Source: Corynebacterium stationis (GTDB taxonomy: Bacteria; Actinomycetota; Actinomycetes; Mycobacteriales; Mycobacteriaceae). From it: a stretch of DNA of 64,000 nucleotides. Both the position numbers and the translations under genes were made by a program. Positions 10,390 through 20,837 of the stretch are shown here, piece by piece (position 1 is the stretch's first letter; the number at the start of each line of letters is the position of its first letter). The stretch is taken from assembly GCF_001941345.1 (NCBI RefSeq), contig NZ_CP009251.1, forward strand, positions 1,674,001 to 1,738,000, given 5' to 3'. The notes beneath the pieces are model-generated. The model was not told the origin of the DNA. It made no database searches and was given only the letters and a program-made list of their open reading frames with translations.

Positions 10390-11373
10390 CTAGTCACTTT
10401 CTGCGCTTTCGGCGAGCGCGCCAGCGCCACCGACGATTTCTGTGATTTCCTGGGTAATCTGCGCCTGACGAGCCTGGTTAGCAACACGAGACAAGTCGGT
10501 TACCAAGTCATTAGCGTTGTCAGTCGCAGCCTTCATTGCAGTTCGACGAGCTGCGGACTCAGAAGCCGAAGCCTCCAAGAACATCGAGAAAAGGATACGT
10601 GATACATACTGCGGCAGAAGTGCCGAGAGCAAAGTATCTGCATCCGGCTCAAACTCGTAGTCAGCAGACAGGCCCTGAGCATCAGGGTTGGCTTCTAGCG
10701 CCGAGTCGCCCAAGTGAAGTTCCTCTTCTTTAATTACCGGTTCAATCGGCAACAACTGGTGAGCACGTGGAGTCTGAACCAGCATGGATTCGAACTCGGT
10801 GTAAACAACGTGTACCTGGTCGAAACCACGTACCGTTTGGTCTTCGGTGTTCACGCCCTGACGGGCCGGAGTTGTACCTTCGGAGCCAGCAATGAAGCCG
10901 TCAACCAAGTGGTGACGAACGTCGTGAGTGCCTTCCCAGGACGGATCCTGAGAAAAGCCAGTCCACGCGCCCACAACTTCCTTCTCACGGAAGTTGTAGT
11001 AGCCGACGCCCTTGCTACCGGTTACGTAGCGGACAACGTCGAAGCCTTGACCGCGAAGGAGTCCTTCGAGCTCAGCAGCCTTCTTAAAGACGTTGTTGTT
11101 GTAGCCACCACACATACCGCGGTCAGAAGAGACCACGAGTACGGCTGCAACTTTGCCGTTTTCACGGTGGCGCAGCATTGGGTGCTCCAACGAGCTAGCC
11201 GATGCAAGACGGTCCATCATGTTCGACATCTCGTGTGCGTACGGTGCTGCTGCATCAACCTTGGCTTGCGCCTTGGTAATGCGAGAAGTTGCAATCAGCT
11301 CCTGCGCCTTGGTGATCTTCTTGGTCGAGTTCACGGACCGGATACGGTCGCGCAATTCGCGAAGATTTGCCAT
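10390..11373 (-). CDS. atpG: ATP synthase gamma subunit
   Basis: A 327-residue central rotor-shaft subunit of F1. The N-terminal helix (MANLRELRDRIRSVNSTKKITKAQELIA) and the C-terminal helix (AMKAATDNANDLVTDLS...QARQAQITQEITEIVGGA) are the two conserved long coiled helices. It is longer than the E. coli protein (about 287) because of mid-domain insertions rich in acidic residues, which is usual in corynebacteria. Its start is 62 bp downstream of the atpA stop. Confidence 0.97.
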   Translation of the reverse strand: MANLRELRDRIRSVNSTKKITKAQELIATSRITKAQAKVDAAAPYAHEMSNMMDRLASASSLEHPMLRHRENGKVAAVLVVSSDRGMCGGYNNNVFKKAAELEGLLRGQGFDVVRYVTGSKGVGYYNFREKEVVGAWTGFSQDPSWEGTHDVRHHLVDGFIAGSEGTTPARQGVNTEDQTVRGFDQVHVVYTEFESMLVQTPRAHQLLPIEPVIKEEELHLGDSALEANPDAQGLSADYEFEPDADTLLSALLPQYVSRILFSMFLEASASESAARRTAMKAATDNANDLVTDLSRVANQARQAQITQEITEIVGGAGALAESAESD

Positions 11374-11435
11374 GTTGTTTCGCTCCTCCCTTCTAAATTT
11401 CTATTCAGTCAGTGTGAGTAAGTACCCGGAGGTCT

Positions 11436-13076
11436 TTACTTAGCCGACTTACGGGAGACGGTGACTTCAGTCTTCTTGACTTCTTCTTCAGCCAAAGGAT
11501 CAACTGGAGCTTCAGTGCCCAAGTTGTGGCCCTCGGTGGTGCGGAAGGAAGGAGTGAAGTCCTTAGCTGCCGCCAAGAGGGCTTCCTTGGACTCGTCGGT
11601 AAATGCCTTACCGCCGGCAATCTGCTCGTAAACCTCTGGGGTGTTCTGCTGCAGGTATTCCTGAACGTCAGCCTCAAAGCGACGAACATCTTCGACAGGA
11701 ACGACGTCGAAGACGCCTTCTTCAGCCAAGAAGATGGAAACCATCTGGTACTCGACTGCCTGAGGAGAAGACTCAGACTGCTTCAGGATCTCAACCAGAC
11801 GCTCACCGCGCTCAAGCTGGGCCTTGGACACTGGGTCCAAGTCAGAAGCGAAGGCAGCAAAGCCCTGCAGATCACGGTAGGAAGCGAGGTCAAGACGCAG
11901 GTTACCTGCAACCTTCTTCATACCCTTGGTCTGAGCAGCGCCACCAACACGGGAAACCGACACACCGACGTTAATTGCCGGACGGACGCCCTGGTTGAAC
12001 AGGTCGGACTCCAGGAAGACCTGGCCGTCGGTAATGGAAATAACGTTGGTTGGAATGAACGCAGAAACGTCATTCGCCTTGGTTTCAATAATTGGCAGTG
12101 CGGTCAAAGAACCTGCACCCAAATCGTCGGAGAGCTTCGCAGCACGCTCCAGCAGACGAGAGTGCAAGTAGAAGACGTCACCTGGGTAAGCTTCGCGGCC
12201 CGGCGGGCGACGCAGCAACAGGGAAATCGCACGGTAAGCTTCAGCCTGCTTGGTTAAGTCATCGTAGATGACCAGGACGTGGTTGCCCTGGTACATCCAG
12301 TGCTGACCAAGAGCAGCACCGGAGAACGGTGCCAACCACTTGAAGCCTGCGGAGTCAGAAGCAGGAGCAGCCACGATGGTGGTGTACTCCAAAGCGCCCT
12401 GCTCTTCGAGGGTCTTGCGGACACCAGCGATGGTGGAGCCCTTCTGACCAATAGCGACGTAGATACAACGAACTTGCTTGTTCTTGTCGCCGGATTCCCA
12501 GTTAGCCTTCTGGTTAAGGATGGTGTCGATGCAGACTGCGGTTTTACCAGTCTTACGGTCACCAATGATGAGCTGACGCTGACCGCGACCGATTGGGGTC
12601 ATAGCATCAATAGCCTTGATGCCGGTCTGCATTGGCTCTTCAACTGGCTGACGCTGCAACACGGAAGGTGCCTGCAGCTCGAGGACGCGGTCCTCTTCGC
12701 CAGCGATTGGGCCCAGGCCGTCAATTGCCTGACCCAATGGGTTAATTACGCGGCCGAGGAACTCTTCACCCACTGGGATGGAGAGAACTTCGCCAGTTCG
12801 CTTAACTTGGTCGCCTTCTTTGAGGGACTCGTAGTTACCAAGAATAACAACGCCAATGGAGTTGGTTTCAAGGTTTTGTGCGACGCCGATTACGCCGCCA
12901 GGGAACTCGAGCAGCTCATTCGCCATAACTGAAGGTAGCCCAGAAACCTGTGCAATACCGTCAGCTGCCGAAATGACCACGCCGACCTCCTCACGGGAGG
13001 CCTCCGCGGAGTAGCTCGAGGTGTAGTTCGCTATCGCGCTACGGATCTCATCGGAGGAGATCGTCAGCTCCGCCAT
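11436..13076 (-). CDS. atpA: ATP synthase alpha subunit
   Basis: The 546-residue regulatory F1 subunit that alternates with beta. The P-loop GDRKTGKT lies at residues 172-179, and the tail after about residue 510 is a variable acidic/basic extension. The frame is open to 13109, but the family start [15 protein letters not shown] is at 13076. It follows atpH by 64 bp. Confidence 0.97.
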   Translation of the reverse strand: MAELTISSDEIRSAIANYTSSYSAEASREEVGVVISAADGIAQVSGLPSVMANELLEFPGGVIGVAQNLETNSIGVVILGNYESLKEGDQVKRTGEVLSIPVGEEFLGRVINPLGQAIDGLGPIAGEEDRVLELQAPSVLQRQPVEEPMQTGIKAIDAMTPIGRGQRQLIIGDRKTGKTAVCIDTILNQKANWESGDKNKQVRCIYVAIGQKGSTIAGVRKTLEEQGALEYTTIVAAPASDSAGFKWLAPFSGAALGQHWMYQGNHVLVIYDDLTKQAEAYRAISLLLRRPPGREAYPGDVFYLHSRLLERAAKLSDDLGAGSLTALPIIETKANDVSAFIPTNVISITDGQVFLESDLFNQGVRPAINVGVSVSRVGGAAQTKGMKKVAGNLRLDLASYRDLQGFAAFASDLDPVSKAQLERGERLVEILKQSESSPQAVEYQMVSIFLAEEGVFDVVPVEDVRRFEADVQEYLQQNTPEVYEQIAGGKAFTDESKEALLAAAKDFTPSFRTTEGHNLGTEAPVDPLAEEEVKKTEVTVSRKSAK

Positions 13077-13140
13077 ATTCTTCCTACTCTCGGTAGATTC
13101 GTCCAGCACTTACTTAAATCAATTCTGTCGTTGTAGTTGA

Positions 13141-13956
13141 CTACTTCAAAGCGGTACGCAGGCGCTCAATCTTGCCTGCGGTAGAACCGTCAATAACTTC
13201 ATCGCCTACGCGGATTGTCATACCACCGAGGAGGCTGGTGTCAACCTCAGAGTGGATGGACATCGCACGACCATAAATCTTGCCCAGCTTCTCGGCGAGT
13301 ACTGCCTGCTGGCCTTCATTGAGTTCACCCGCACTAACAACGTGCGCAACAGTGCGACCCTGAAGCTGTGCTGCTTCAGCCGCCAGATTCGCAATGTCAT
13401 CAATGGGATTGTGCTCAGGGCGGTCAATCACCTGCAGCGCAAGCGCCTCAGTGAATTTGGTGACCTTTCCGTAAAGCACATCTGCCAGCAACTTGCGCTT
13501 ACGCGCAGGTTCTGCAGCTCGGTCAGAAAGCAGCTGGGTGAGTTCGCCTTCGCGGTCCAGGATCCGGGACAAACGGAAGAGTTCATCTTCGACCTGTCCT
13601 AGTTGTCCTTCGCTTTCTGCGCCGCGCATCAAAGCACGACGTGAAAGAGCGACCAGTCCGGAAACCATCTCGCGAGCGCTCGACCACTTCGACGATGCAA
13701 TCTGTTCCAGAACCTGCAAGGTAGCAGGAGAAACTTTGGCACCGAAGAGATCATTAACGAGCTTCTTACGGGATTCAGTGGAAGCAGATTCATCAATGAT
13801 TGCTCCACGGAGTTCGCGGTCATCACCCAGTACTTGGGAAACCTCGAACAGTTCCATGCCGGTCATGGTGGACACTGCTACACCTGCTTGAGCTGCCAGA
13901 TTGGAATCCAGCGACTCGGAAGCGGATGCGAGCGATTCGCGGCTAGCTGCCTTCAT
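13141..13956 (-). CDS. atpH: ATP synthase delta subunit
   Basis: A 271-residue peripheral-stalk subunit, about 90 residues longer than the E. coli delta (177). The extra length is mainly in the N-terminal half and is typical of corynebacteria. The C-terminal signature is recognisable in VDTSLLGGMTIRVGDEVIDGSTAGKIERLRTAL. Unlike mycobacteria, which fuse b and delta, this genome has separate atpF and atpH. It starts 6 bp after the atpF stop. Confidence 0.95.
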   Translation of the reverse strand: MKAASRESLASASESLDSNLAAQAGVAVSTMTGMELFEVSQVLGDDRELRGAIIDESASTESRKKLVNDLFGAKVSPATLQVLEQIASSKWSSAREMVSGLVALSRRALMRGAESEGQLGQVEDELFRLSRILDREGELTQLLSDRAAEPARKRKLLADVLYGKVTKFTEALALQVIDRPEHNPIDDIANLAAEAAQLQGRTVAHVVSAGELNEGQQAVLAEKLGKIYGRAMSIHSEVDTSLLGGMTIRVGDEVIDGSTAGKIERLRTALK

Positions 13957-13962
13957 AGTTGC

Positions 13963-14532
13963 CTACTTTCCGGCCGATGCCACAGAGTCGAGCTCGGACA
14001 GGAAGTTATCAATGGTTGAAGACTGCTTGGTGGACTCAGAGAGTTCACCGCCGAGCAGCTTCTCAGCCAAGTTGATGGAGTTCTGTCCGATATCGGAACG
14101 CAGTTCAGCAACTACCTGTGCGCGGGAAGCTTCAAGCTGTTTTTCGCCACCTGCGACGATACGGCGTGCTTCTTCCTCTGCCTGGGTCTTTGCCTCTGCT
14201 TCAATCTGCTTGCCGCGCTCACGCGCCTGCTCACGGATTTCAGCTGCCTCTGCGCGAGCGTCAGCTAGCTGTGCGTTGTACTTCTCAAGTGCGGCCTTTG
14301 CTTCTGCCTGTTGGGCTTCAGCGCGCTTGATGCCGCCCTCAATCCGGTCTTCACGCTCTTGCAACAGTTCCTGGAACTTCGGAATGACAAACATTGCGAA
14401 GACAATAAGGATGATTAAGAACGGGATCAGAGACCAGACGATGTCATAGCTCTTGGGAAACAGAAGGGAGTTGCCACCTTCCAGTGGAAGGGACTCTCCT
14501 TCCGCTGCAAGATAGTAAAAGACGTTGTTCAT
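13963..14532 (-). CDS. atpF: ATP synthase b subunit
   Basis: A 189-residue Fo subunit of the peripheral stalk. One transmembrane helix ([19 protein letters not shown], residues about 33-51) is followed by a long charged coiled coil rich in Ala, Glu, Gln and Arg ([25 protein letters not shown]...). It bridges the membrane part to alpha and delta. Confidence 0.96.
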   Translation of the reverse strand: MNNVFYYLAAEGESLPLEGGNSLLFPKSYDIVWSLIPFLIILIVFAMFVIPKFQELLQEREDRIEGGIKRAEAQQAEAKAALEKYNAQLADARAEAAEIREQARERGKQIEAEAKTQAEEEARRIVAGGEKQLEASRAQVVAELRSDIGQNSINLAEKLLGGELSESTKQSSTIDNFLSELDSVASAGK

Positions 14533-14579
14533 AAGTCTCCAGTCTTAAAAACGGTGGTTTGGTTTTAAACGCGCGCTTT

Positions 14580-14882
<303 letters not shown>

Positions 14883-14921
14883 TTAAAGTGGGGGTTATTA
14901 CAAGGCCGGTTAGTTCGCGCC

Positions 14922-15719
14922 TTAGTGCGAGTCTGCGTGAAGTGACAACTCGATGTACACCGCCGTCAGCAGAGCAAAGATGTATGCCTGCAGGAAGATG
15001 ATGATGATCTCGTAGACCGTAAACAGAACCGCTGCGAGCAGGGTCACACCGGACATCGCTGTCCAGCCGTTGAGCTGCCAGAAGAAGAAGTTCGTGGCAG
15101 AGTACAGCAGAACCAAAATGATGTGGCCGGCAAGGAAGTTCGCCATAAGACGAATTGCCAGAGTGACGGGACGCAAGATGAAGGTCGAGAAAAACTCAAT
15201 TGGAACAACCAGCAAGTGCAAAGCCGGTGGAAGGTTAGGAATAACCAACGACGACTTGACGTACTTACCGAAGCCATAGCGCTTGGTGCCTGCGTAAATC
15301 ATTGCGATATACGCTGCGCCAGCCAAGACAATAGGCATACCAATACGAGCGTTTGCGGAGATGTTCAGTGCCGGAATAATCGTGGAGACGTTCCAGAAAA
15401 GGGTGCCGAAGAAGATAGCCGCCAGCAACGGTAGGAAGCGACGACCCTCCTTCTTGCCCAGGATGTCCTCAGCAATGTGAATTCGGACGAAATCTAACGC
15501 GTATTCTGCGACGTTCTGTAGTCCCTTAGGAACCAGCTTTGGGTTCCTAAATGCTGCAATAAATAAAAGCACCAAGATGGCGGTCATCAACAGACGAACC
15601 AGCATGATGCGATCAAGTGCGAACCATCCGCCCAACACATCGTCGAACAGGATGTCGCCGTAATATTGCCCCGGGAAAAATTCTGGGTCCAGTTCGGGCG
15701 CGTGGAAGCTACCCTTCAT
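14922..15719 (-). CDS. atpB: ATP synthase a subunit
   Basis: A 265-residue polytopic Fo subunit forming the proton half-channels. LAIRLMANFLAGHIIL carries the essential Arg of the a/c interface. The frame extends to 15836, but the family-like N-terminus MKGSFHAPELDPEFFPG starts at 15719. There is no clear ribosome binding site; TACAAC ends 7 nt upstream and might be a -10 box of a leaderless message, or an in-frame TTG two codons earlier may be used. It is the first gene of the main atp operon. Confidence 0.93.
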   Translation of the reverse strand: MKGSFHAPELDPEFFPGQYYGDILFDDVLGGWFALDRIMLVRLLMTAILVLLFIAAFRNPKLVPKGLQNVAEYALDFVRIHIAEDILGKKEGRRFLPLLAAIFFGTLFWNVSTIIPALNISANARIGMPIVLAGAAYIAMIYAGTKRYGFGKYVKSSLVIPNLPPALHLLVVPIEFFSTFILRPVTLAIRLMANFLAGHIILVLLYSATNFFFWQLNGWTAMSGVTLLAAVLFTVYEIIIIFLQAYIFALLTAVYIELSLHADSH

Positions 15720-16409
15720 GGCCAATGTTGTAACGCTCAGCGTTCTCTCCCGTGTTCGGGCCGTACGATTGTCGGCGTCGTACGGTGCGATGGACGTCTC
15801 AAACTCTCTGTCACAGCTACGGACTCCGTCGCACATCAGCGAAGCTGTAACAGGGAATCACCGTAAATGGGATACGGCATAAATTTTTCGCAGGACACGA
15901 ATCTTACTAATGCCGCTTCCGCGGTAACCCGGAGGAAATAATATCAGCTCATTGAGGCTTATTTCGATCTGCAGTCATCCGAACTTCCGAGGTTTGAGCC
16001 AACCCTGCGATTGCTCCCCCTGGATTAGCCCATATCCCCAGCCCAACCCCGGTTTACAGGCATTAGTAAGGTTGATCACAGTTATTTTTTGAATAGCCGT
16101 TTCACAGTCTTTTACCCCCCTTGAATCACCCCCGATAACATTGCCTGCTTTCACCCCTTGCAATTCCCCTTAGGTGCTCGTTAAAGGCATTTTTTCGCCA
16201 TACGTCACCCCTTTGCCTTTATATGCTTTATGTCACATGCCATGTCTCGACCAGGGAATTCAAATAAATCAAAATTCTGTTTTGCCTATTTCCCTACACC
16301 CCATCACTCCACCCGTTTAGCGATCACCAAAGGGAGCACATCCCTAAAGATGCACTCCCCTTTGTCGCAACCTACGACGCCCCAGCGGGCGTCATGTCAC
16401 TAGTAGCTA
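15720..16409. other. 690-bp non-coding region between atpI and atpB
   Basis: No convincing gene is seen; the short open frames have no family resemblance or ribosome binding site. The region is AT-richer than its neighbours between about 16050 and 16300. It must hold the promoter of atpBEFHAGDC, and it contains the imperfect hairpin at 16328-16364 near the atpI end. Confidence 0.7.
16328..16364 (-). terminator. Imperfect hairpin after atpI
   Basis: CAAAGGGAG (16328-16336) can pair with CTCCCCTTTG (16355-16364) with one bulged base. It lies 46 bp beyond the atpI stop on the minus strand. There is no T-run after it, so this is only a possible terminator separating atpI from atpB. Confidence 0.4.
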
Positions 16410-16850
16410 TTAAGAAATATAAGTCACGCGGGAGGTGATGATTCCCCAGACCTCAGTACCGAGTACCGCAATCATCGCCAAGACAACCGTGATGAACATA
16501 GCCATAGTGTCATAAAATTCCAGGTCCCGAATGATCATCAGGACGACAATCAAGAGTACAACCTTGAGTAGCCATCCACCGAGGACAACAGCCATGGTGG
16601 TGGACGGTGCAGACTTTGCAGTAAACAGCACAAGCGCTGCCGTAATCAGAACGAAGCCACCGCCAATAGCAGCGCCGATGACTACTCCCCAGATTCCGGG
16701 TAGACCACGAACTCCACCCCAGATAGCTAGAGATAAAACGGTGATTATGGCTAGCGCAATCGAGCCCAGCCGCAGGGCGCGCTGCAGTGGCACGCGCGGG
16801 TCATCAAAACTACTGGTGCTGGCGCCATCGCCATTTAAAGTATCACTCAC
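16410..16850 (-). CDS. atpI: ATP synthase I-like membrane protein
   Basis: A 146-residue protein with four hydrophobic segments (about residues 30-50, 53-75, 84-107 and 113-135), matching the AtpI/UncI-like assembly factor that precedes atpB in many bacteria. The start is GTG at 16850. TAGAGT lies 8 nt upstream with no ribosome binding site, so the message may be leaderless. It lies 90 bp downstream of wecA on the same strand. Confidence 0.8.
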   Translation of the reverse strand: MSDTLNGDGASTSSFDDPRVPLQRALRLGSIALAIITVLSLAIWGGVRGLPGIWGVVIGAAIGGGFVLITAALVLFTAKSAPSTTMAVVLGGWLLKVVLLIVVLMIIRDLEFYDTMAMFITVVLAMIAVLGTEVWGIITSRVTYIS

Positions 16851-16939
16851 GCTGGGACACTCTACTACAGACGTAAGGAAAATCTGAACCCTCTAAGTAG
16901 GGCTTGTGGCGCAGGCTATCATCGAAAAGCCTGTCTACG

Positions 16940-18085
16940 TCAACGCTTGGCTGGCAAGTCGATTTTCCCACGACGCAACGGAATTAGTGTCACGCCACTT
17001 GCAACCACCAGCGCCAAAATTGTTGCGATGGTTGCGATCAGTGGCGGAACAATCGAGTAGCTAACTGCGCCAAAGGCAACAGCCGAGACCCACAAATAAA
17101 GCACCAATACGGTGCGGCGGTGCGTATGGCCTAAAGACAACAGCCGGTGGTGGATGTGCGCCTTATCTGCAGCAAAGGGAGATTTACCTTGGGAGACTCG
17201 GCGAATTACTGCCCATACGAGGTCTAGGACAGGGACGAAGACAGCTGCACAGACAACGATGAAGGGGCTGACCAACGCCACAACGTCTGCGGTTCCATAC
17301 AGCGACTGCGTAATCTTGCCCGAAGCCGAGGTCGAAGCGGCGGCCAGAAGCAGTCCGATGAGCATCGCGCCTGAGTCGCCCATGAAGATGCGCGAAGGTT
17401 CGAAGTTATGTGGCAAAAAGCCAATACACATGCCCACTAGTGCTGCGGAGATAATGGCCGGTGGATACGCCGATACTGCCCCGCCCTGGTCATAGAGAAC
17501 CGTGAGCGAGAAGATTAAGATGGCGCCACCGGCGATAAGTCCCAGACCCGCTGCTAGCCCATCGAGTCCATCAACGAAGTTAATAGCGTTGATAAGCAGA
17601 ACCGTGACGAATGTAGTCAAGATTGAAGACTGGAATTGATCCAATAAGACGGTGGTTCCACCGTCAAAAGGAATAAAGAGGATAGTCCAAGACAATCCCA
17701 AAATGCTCAATAGTGCCGCTGCGACAATCTGACCAACCAGTTTTATCCATGCGCTGAGCTCATAGAGATCATCTATGACTCCGACGATGACAATCGCTAC
17801 AGCGCTCCAGATAACGGCAGATATTTCCGGAGTCACAGGCATAAATCCGCGTGTGAGCGCAGGCAATTGCGAGGCTAGGAAGATAGCTGCCATAAAGCCC
17901 ACGAACATCGCGACGCCACCGAGCTGCGGGGTGGGTTGCGAGTGACTATCGCGCAGACGAATCTCAGCGACTTTGCCAGTGCGCACGAGGACGGAACGAA
18001 CGATTCCGGTCACAAGAAAAGTCAGCACCGCGGCAACTAGGATCACCAGCCCTAGTTCCCGCAACGGCACGCCAGAACCAGTCAT
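16940..18085 (-). CDS. wecA: Undecaprenyl-phosphate GlcNAc-1-phosphate transferase (WecA/Rfe)
   Basis: A 381-residue integral membrane enzyme of the MraY/WecA family with about 11 hydrophobic helices. It joins GlcNAc-1-phosphate to decaprenyl/undecaprenyl phosphate, the first step of the linker for arabinogalactan in Corynebacteriales. Motifs include RDSHSQPTPQLGGVAMF, INAINFVDGLDGLAAG (catalytic Asp) and RIFMGDSGAMLIGLLLAAAS, then a cytoplasmic HIHHRLL loop. The ATG at 18085 is 3 bp after the upstream gene's stop, so they are co-transcribed. Confidence 0.93.
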   Translation of the reverse strand: MTGSGVPLRELGLVILVAAVLTFLVTGIVRSVLVRTGKVAEIRLRDSHSQPTPQLGGVAMFVGFMAAIFLASQLPALTRGFMPVTPEISAVIWSAVAIVIVGVIDDLYELSAWIKLVGQIVAAALLSILGLSWTILFIPFDGGTTVLLDQFQSSILTTFVTVLLINAINFVDGLDGLAAGLGLIAGGAILIFSLTVLYDQGGAVSAYPPAIISAALVGMCIGFLPHNFEPSRIFMGDSGAMLIGLLLAAASTSASGKITQSLYGTADVVALVSPFIVVCAAVFVPVLDLVWAVIRRVSQGKSPFAADKAHIHHRLLSLGHTHRRTVLVLYLWVSAVAFGAVSYSIVPPLIATIATILALVVASGVTLIPLRRGKIDLPAKR

Positions 18086-18088
18086 GAA

Positions 18089-18760
18089 TTACTGCGCTCC
18101 AGGTCGGGTGCGCAAGCGCTGCGCATCCACACCAATAACCTCGCCGATGCGTTCAGCAGATAGTGCGCCTTCGCGCAAAAGATATGGCCATGGGCCGGAA
18201 AGATCGATTATGGTGGAAGGTTCACCAATTGGTGCTTCCCCGCCATCAAGGTACACCGAGACACTCTTGCCTAATTGTTGCTTAGCAGCAATCGCAGTTG
18301 TGGCCGGTGCCTGGCCAGAAATATTCGCGGAAGAAACAGCCATCGGGCCGACCTCGCGAAGCAGTTCAATAGCAATGGGATGCAATGGCATACGCAACAT
18401 CACGGTGCCGCGGGTATCTCCCAAATTCCATGGCAATGAAGGCGCCTGCGGAACGACGATGGACAATCCTCCTGGCCAGAATGCTTCGGTGATGAGCTGC
18501 ACCTGGTCAGTAAAAGTCTGTACTAACCCTTTGGCGGTATCCCAGGAGCCAATCAAGACTGGCACTGGCATATCAGGTCCACGGTGCTTCGCTGCTAAGA
18601 GGTTGGCAACAGCGTTATTGTCGAAAGCATCGCATCCAAGCCCATAAACAGTATCGGTTGGGGTGACGATCAGCTGGCCAGACTTCGCGGCTCGTGCTGC
18701 CAGCGCAATCCCTTCAGCGCGTTGCTGCTCGTCTGAGCAATCGTAAATCTTTCCTTGCAT
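18089..18760 (-). CDS. L-threonylcarbamoyladenylate synthase (Sua5/YrdC/TsaC family)
   Basis: A 223-residue YrdC-fold enzyme that makes threonylcarbamoyl-AMP from Thr, bicarbonate and ATP for the t6A37 modification of tRNA. The motifs LIVTPTDTVYGLGCDAFD, KHRGPDMPVPVLIGS and VMLRMPLHP are typical, with SSANISGQ near residue 140. GGGGAG lies 7 nt before the ATG at 18760; an in-frame GTG at 18775 is less likely. It follows prmC and precedes wecA, a common actinobacterial order. Confidence 0.93.
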   Translation of the reverse strand: MQGKIYDCSDEQQRAEGIALAARAAKSGQLIVTPTDTVYGLGCDAFDNNAVANLLAAKHRGPDMPVPVLIGSWDTAKGLVQTFTDQVQLITEAFWPGGLSIVVPQAPSLPWNLGDTRGTVMLRMPLHPIAIELLREVGPMAVSSANISGQAPATTAIAAKQQLGKSVSVYLDGGEAPIGEPSTIIDLSGPWPYLLREGALSAERIGEVIGVDAQRLRTRPGAQ

Positions 18761-18881
18761 GTGTTTGCTCCCCACTTTTAAAAAGTGTTGCTTCGTGTAT
18801 CGATGGCCTAAGGCGTATTTAGGCTTCTCATAGTACTACTGCCAAATATTGGCGCAGTCTCTTGTGCCGAGTCTTGCTCCG

Positions 18882-19754
18882 CTATCCTCCACCCGGTGCC
18901 TGAGCCAACACAAATCGCGCGGTCCCGCCTAGGTCCTTCAAGGGTGAAACATTGACTAGGCCCGCCTCACGCGCTGCCTCTTGCACAGCGTTGGATGTGG
19001 AATCATCATGTTCAATGCCCACTGCCCCGCCGGGTTTGAGTAACGCCAGAACGTTCGGCAGCATCGCCTTAATCGTGTCCATGCCATCATCACCGGAAAA
19101 GACCGCATCATGGGGATCAAAATACACTTCCGGGGCAAGATTCGGATCTTCAGGGACATAAGGCGGATTAGTTACTAAAAGATCGACTTTGCCCACCAGA
19201 TCAGAAAGGACCTCTAAAAGCTTTTCGCTTGTGACATCTGCTTGTTTGATCTCCACGGAAGTGCCCGCGAGATTACGTGAGGTAAAGGGCAGGGTTGCAT
19301 CGGAAAGCTCTACTGCGACAATGTGAGCATCCGGGCGATAGTGCGCGATATAAGCTGCCAAAGCCCCCGAACCCGTACACAAATCCACAACAATTGGCGC
19401 AGGCTGCACTCCGCGTCGATGCTGCCGACTTAAATGGTTCACTGCCCAATCAGCCAACATTTCAGTCTCCGGGCGTGGGATGAACACGCCCTCACCAACC
19501 TCCAGGTCCAAGGGCCCAAAAGGCGCTGTGCCCACGATATGCTGCAAAGGTTCGCGCTGCGCACGACGAGCAATAAGAGCGTCAAACTCTTCTAGGTCAC
19601 CAGCTTCCTTCTGCAAAGGAATATCCATGTGACCGACCTTGAGCACGTGTGCAAGCACCATGCGGGCATCCCACATTGCCGAATCTATTCCCGAAGCGCG
19701 AAGGCGCTCCGCGGCAATGCGAAGCGCCTTTTCATACGTAGCCTTCTGGCTCAT
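18882..19754 (-). CDS. prmC: Release factor glutamine methyltransferase PrmC
   Basis: A 290-residue SAM-dependent enzyme that methylates the Gln of the GGQ motif in release factors RF1/RF2. The N-terminal helical domain (DARMVLAHVLKVGHMDIPL) precedes the Rossmann domain with VVDLCTGSGALAAYIA and the catalytic TNPPYVPE. ATG at 19754 is taken; an in-frame TTG at 19760 sits directly on the prfA stop. It is translationally close to prfA, its substrate gene. Confidence 0.94.
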   Translation of the reverse strand: MSQKATYEKALRIAAERLRASGIDSAMWDARMVLAHVLKVGHMDIPLQKEAGDLEEFDALIARRAQREPLQHIVGTAPFGPLDLEVGEGVFIPRPETEMLADWAVNHLSRQHRRGVQPAPIVVDLCTGSGALAAYIAHYRPDAHIVAVELSDATLPFTSRNLAGTSVEIKQADVTSEKLLEVLSDLVGKVDLLVTNPPYVPEDPNLAPEVYFDPHDAVFSGDDGMDTIKAMLPNVLALLKPGGAVGIEHDDSTSNAVQEAAREAGLVNVSPLKDLGGTARFVLAQAPGGG

Positions 19755-19760
19755 TGACAA

Positions 19761-20837
19761 CTAGCCTTCAGATTCCATGCGCTCTGCACGCTCTTGCGCC
19801 TGCAAAGCTTCAATCAAGCTACCCATATCGCCATCGAGCACAGAGTCCAAGTTATTTGCCTTGTATCCAATGCGGTGATCGGTAATACGATTTTCTGGCC
19901 AGTTGTAGGTGCGGATGCGCTCAGAGCGGTCCATGGTGCGCACCTGCGATGCACGCTGCTCACCAGCTTCTGCCTCACGCTGTTCACGTTCCATCTGCTC
20001 CAGGCGAGCCTGCAGAACCTGCATTGCGCGAGCCTTGTTTTGAATCTGTGAACGCTCACGCTGACAAGTCACAACCAGACCTGTTGGCAAGTGGGTTAGA
20101 CGCACCGCGGAGTCCGTGGTGTTAACGCCCTGTCCACCCTTACCGGAAGAGCGGTATACATCGACGCGAATATCCTTTTCATCGATGTGGACTTCTGCGA
20201 CCTCATCTGGTTCTGGGTAGACCAACACACCTGCTGCTGAAGTCTGAATACGCCCCTGCGACTCGGTGACTGGCACACGCTGAACGCGGTGCACGCCACC
20301 TTCAAACTTGAACACAGACCACGCACCATCACGCGATGGGGTCTTGGACTTGAACGTAATGGTCATGTCCTTAACGCCACCGAGATCAGATTCGTTAATG
20401 CCGATAACTTCCCAGCTAAAGCCAGACTTATCTGCATAACGCTCATACATGCGCGCAAGGTCAGCCGCGAACAGCGCTGCTTCCTCGCCGCCGGCACCCG
20501 CTTTAATTTCCATGATGATGTCTTCGGAATCATGCTCATCACGTGGTGCCAGCAAGTCTGCAAGCTGCTCTTCCAGCTCGAGAACAACGCCTTCTAGACG
20601 CTGTGCCTCTTCCTGGAAGTCATGATCTTCATACGCCATTTCTTTGGCATCTGCGAGATCGTCTTTCGCCTGCGATAGCTCAGTGTGCACCACGATGATC
20701 GGGCGCAATTCGGCATAACGCTTCGACAACTTACGAAACTGTGTCTGATCAGAGGCAACCTCTGGGTCTGCCATCTGCATCTCAATACCTTGGTATTCAG
20801 AGACGATGTCATCTACCAGTGAAACTTCATTGGCCAT
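19761..20837 (-). CDS. prfA: Peptide chain release factor 1
   Basis: A 358-residue RF1 that ends translation at UAA and UAG. The peptidyl-hydrolysis loop reads [17 protein letters not shown] (GGQ), and the codon-recognition region includes [17 protein letters not shown]. The ATG overlaps the rho TAA stop by one base (TAATG on the minus strand), so translation is probably coupled. prmC, which modifies this GGQ, follows at once. Confidence 0.97.
   Translation of the reverse strand: MANEVSLVDDIVSEYQGIEMQMADPEVASDQTQFRKLSKRYAELRPIIVVHTELSQAKDDLADAKEMAYEDHDFQEEAQRLEGVVLELEEQLADLLAPRDEHDSEDIIMEIKAGAGGEEAALFAADLARMYERYADKSGFSWEVIGINESDLGGVKDMTITFKSKTPSRDGAWSVFKFEGGVHRVQRVPVTESQGRIQTSAAGVLVYPEPDEVAEVHIDEKDIRVDVYRSSGKGGQGVNTTDSAVRLTHLPTGLVVTCQRERSQIQNKARAMQVLQARLEQMEREQREAEAGEQRASQVRTMDRSERIRTYNWPENRITDHRIGYKANNLDSVLDGDMGSLIEALQAQERAERMESEG

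Noticed and set aside
15975..16163. 62-codon minus-strand frame in the atpI-atpB gap
   Set aside because: No ribosome binding site, no recognisable family, and composition unlike the coding neighbours.
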